Shown here one piece after another: positions 7,170 through 7,646 of a stretch of DNA of 7,646 nt. This DNA comes from Blastocatellia bacterium (lineage in GTDB: Bacteria > Acidobacteriota > Blastocatellia > Pyrinomonadales > Pyrinomonadaceae): the NCBI GenBank assembly GCA_013695495.1, contig JACDAK010000072.1:1-7646 (forward strand), in the 5' to 3' direction. Numbering within the stretch: position 1 is the first letter of the stretch; each line of letters starts with the position of its first letter. The translations under genes were made by a program, and so were the position numbers. Under the pieces are notes generated by a model. It was not told the DNA's origin. It worked only from the letters and a program-made list of their open reading frames with translations, and ran no database searches.

Positions 7170-7646
7170 TTTAATCCGCGAATTTGTAGCCGAAGAAAAT
7201 GTCGGCGCTAAGTTCAAATCAGATGAAAAAGCACTCGACTTGGTTCGCAAGGCACGCCGGGCAGCACGACGTTTCACACAAATGCTGAAGGCATGGCACG
7301 GATGGATTCGGGCTAGACTGAGATCGGACTCGAATTTCCAAATACGTCAATTAAGAAGGCCAAGATTGGCGGCGCGGACGGTGCGAGCGGAACGGCCGTT
7401 ATGCAGCAGAGCGAAGTATTCGTTGTTAGGAAAGGCGACGGCGAGGCCGGAGAATTCGTAGCCGGAAAAGACGTTGTTTCGGCGGATGGTGGAAGACCAT
7501 CATCTTGAGGCTTGGTTACGGAACAGAAGAGGTCGCGGTCGCGACGACTGCCCCGGTTCATAAATTTGAGATCAAGTCAGGCGAGAACGGCGAATTCACG
7601 ACATCCGACGGTAAAAGGGTGGTCGTGAGATCTTTCGTAGGCGGTG
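7153..7646 (+). pseudogene. Possible decayed or frameshifted repeat-containing gene, runs off the right edge
   Basis: No intact gene is visible in the last 477 nt, but the plus strand has purine-first, coding-like codons in three frames in turn. One frame is coding-like from about 7162 to 7250 (contains EFVAEENV). A second is coding-like from 7317 to 7505 (contains IGGADGASG and GEAGEFVAGKDV). A third runs from about 7499 to the window end (contains GENGEFTTSDGK). Each switch equals the loss of one base (modulo three), and a TAG (7314-7316) precedes the second part. The motif DNA is related: 7180-7204 and 7452-7476 agree at 19 of 25 bases, and the segments ending in GAATTC at 7457 and 7597 agree at 15 of 18. 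No convincing start codon or Shine-Dalgarno is present and I recognise no family. It may be a pseudogene, a sequence with errors, or non-coding DNA. Confidence 0.3.

Noticed and set aside
6312..7277. Long minus-strand open frame (321 codons) opposite the malic enzyme end and the DUF72 gene
   Set aside because: It runs antisense to two recognisable genes, has no family features, and its Arg/Pro/Leu-rich composition is typical of a complement of G-rich coding sequence.
7240..7461. Small plus-strand gene starting at TTG 7240
   Set aside because: There is no ribosome site, the coding-like signal in this frame begins earlier and fades after about 7260, and it conflicts with the stronger frame from 7317.
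7313..7561. Minus-strand open frames near the right edge, including one ending in NEYFALLHNGR-like sequence
   Set aside because: They look coding only because their third positions oppose purine-rich first positions of the plus frame. One has an upstream stop and no start codon; the other has no supporting family.

Overview
The window is a stretch of bacterial chromosome, moderately GC-rich and densely packed. It holds five recognisable genes, one truncated gene at the left edge and one damaged-looking coding region at the right edge. The gene set (HU/IHF-type DNA-binding protein, c-di-AMP-type HD phosphohydrolase PgpH, long-form HflX, ACT-domain malic enzyme, DUF72 protein) is housekeeping. 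The protein style, especially the long HflX N-terminus, resembles Acidobacteriota such as the Blastocatellia, but that placement is inference from remembered family features. I see no rRNA, tRNA, CRISPR array, insertion sequence or phage module.

Layout. Positions 3-233 (+) are the acidic Glu/Ala-rich C-terminus of a truncated protein, possibly ribosomal protein S1, because S1 followed by an HU/IHF gene is a common order. An HU/IHF gene (282-560, +) follows and ends at an intrinsic terminator (587-617). Two minus-strand genes converge on that terminator: hflX (3099-4847) upstream and pgpH (640-3075) downstream, 23 nt apart, read as one operon from a divergent promoter region at about 4850-4990. 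The same region drives a malic enzyme (4991-6448, +), whose stop overlaps the start of a DUF72/YecE-like gene (6441-7169, +) by 8 nt. The last 477 nt contain no intact gene. They do carry coding-like sequence in three successive plus-strand frames with recurring Glu-Phe-containing motifs, which suggests a decayed or frameshifted repeat protein.

Most notable points. (1) The hflX reading frame and its family-typical N-terminus extend 27 codons beyond the first GTG, with no ATG, GTG, TTG or CTG in between. A Shine-Dalgarno GGAGG sits 5 nt before an ATT codon and just downstream of a perfect extended -10 promoter, so hflX probably starts at AUU (or the next codon, AUC). (2) The malic enzyme has no Shine-Dalgarno, an in-frame stop 4 nt upstream of its ATG, and a promoter whose predicted start site leaves a leader of only about 4 nt, so it is a candidate leaderless gene. 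(3) The right-hand region looks like a recently broken gene with repeats.

How the genes work together. HflX (ribosome splitting and rescue) and PgpH (c-di-AMP breakdown) are co-transcribed, a plausible stress-linked pair. The malic enzyme supplies pyruvate and reducing power under likely ACT-domain control. DUF72 has no established function and its coupling to the malic enzyme may be only translational. I found no convincing new multi-gene system.
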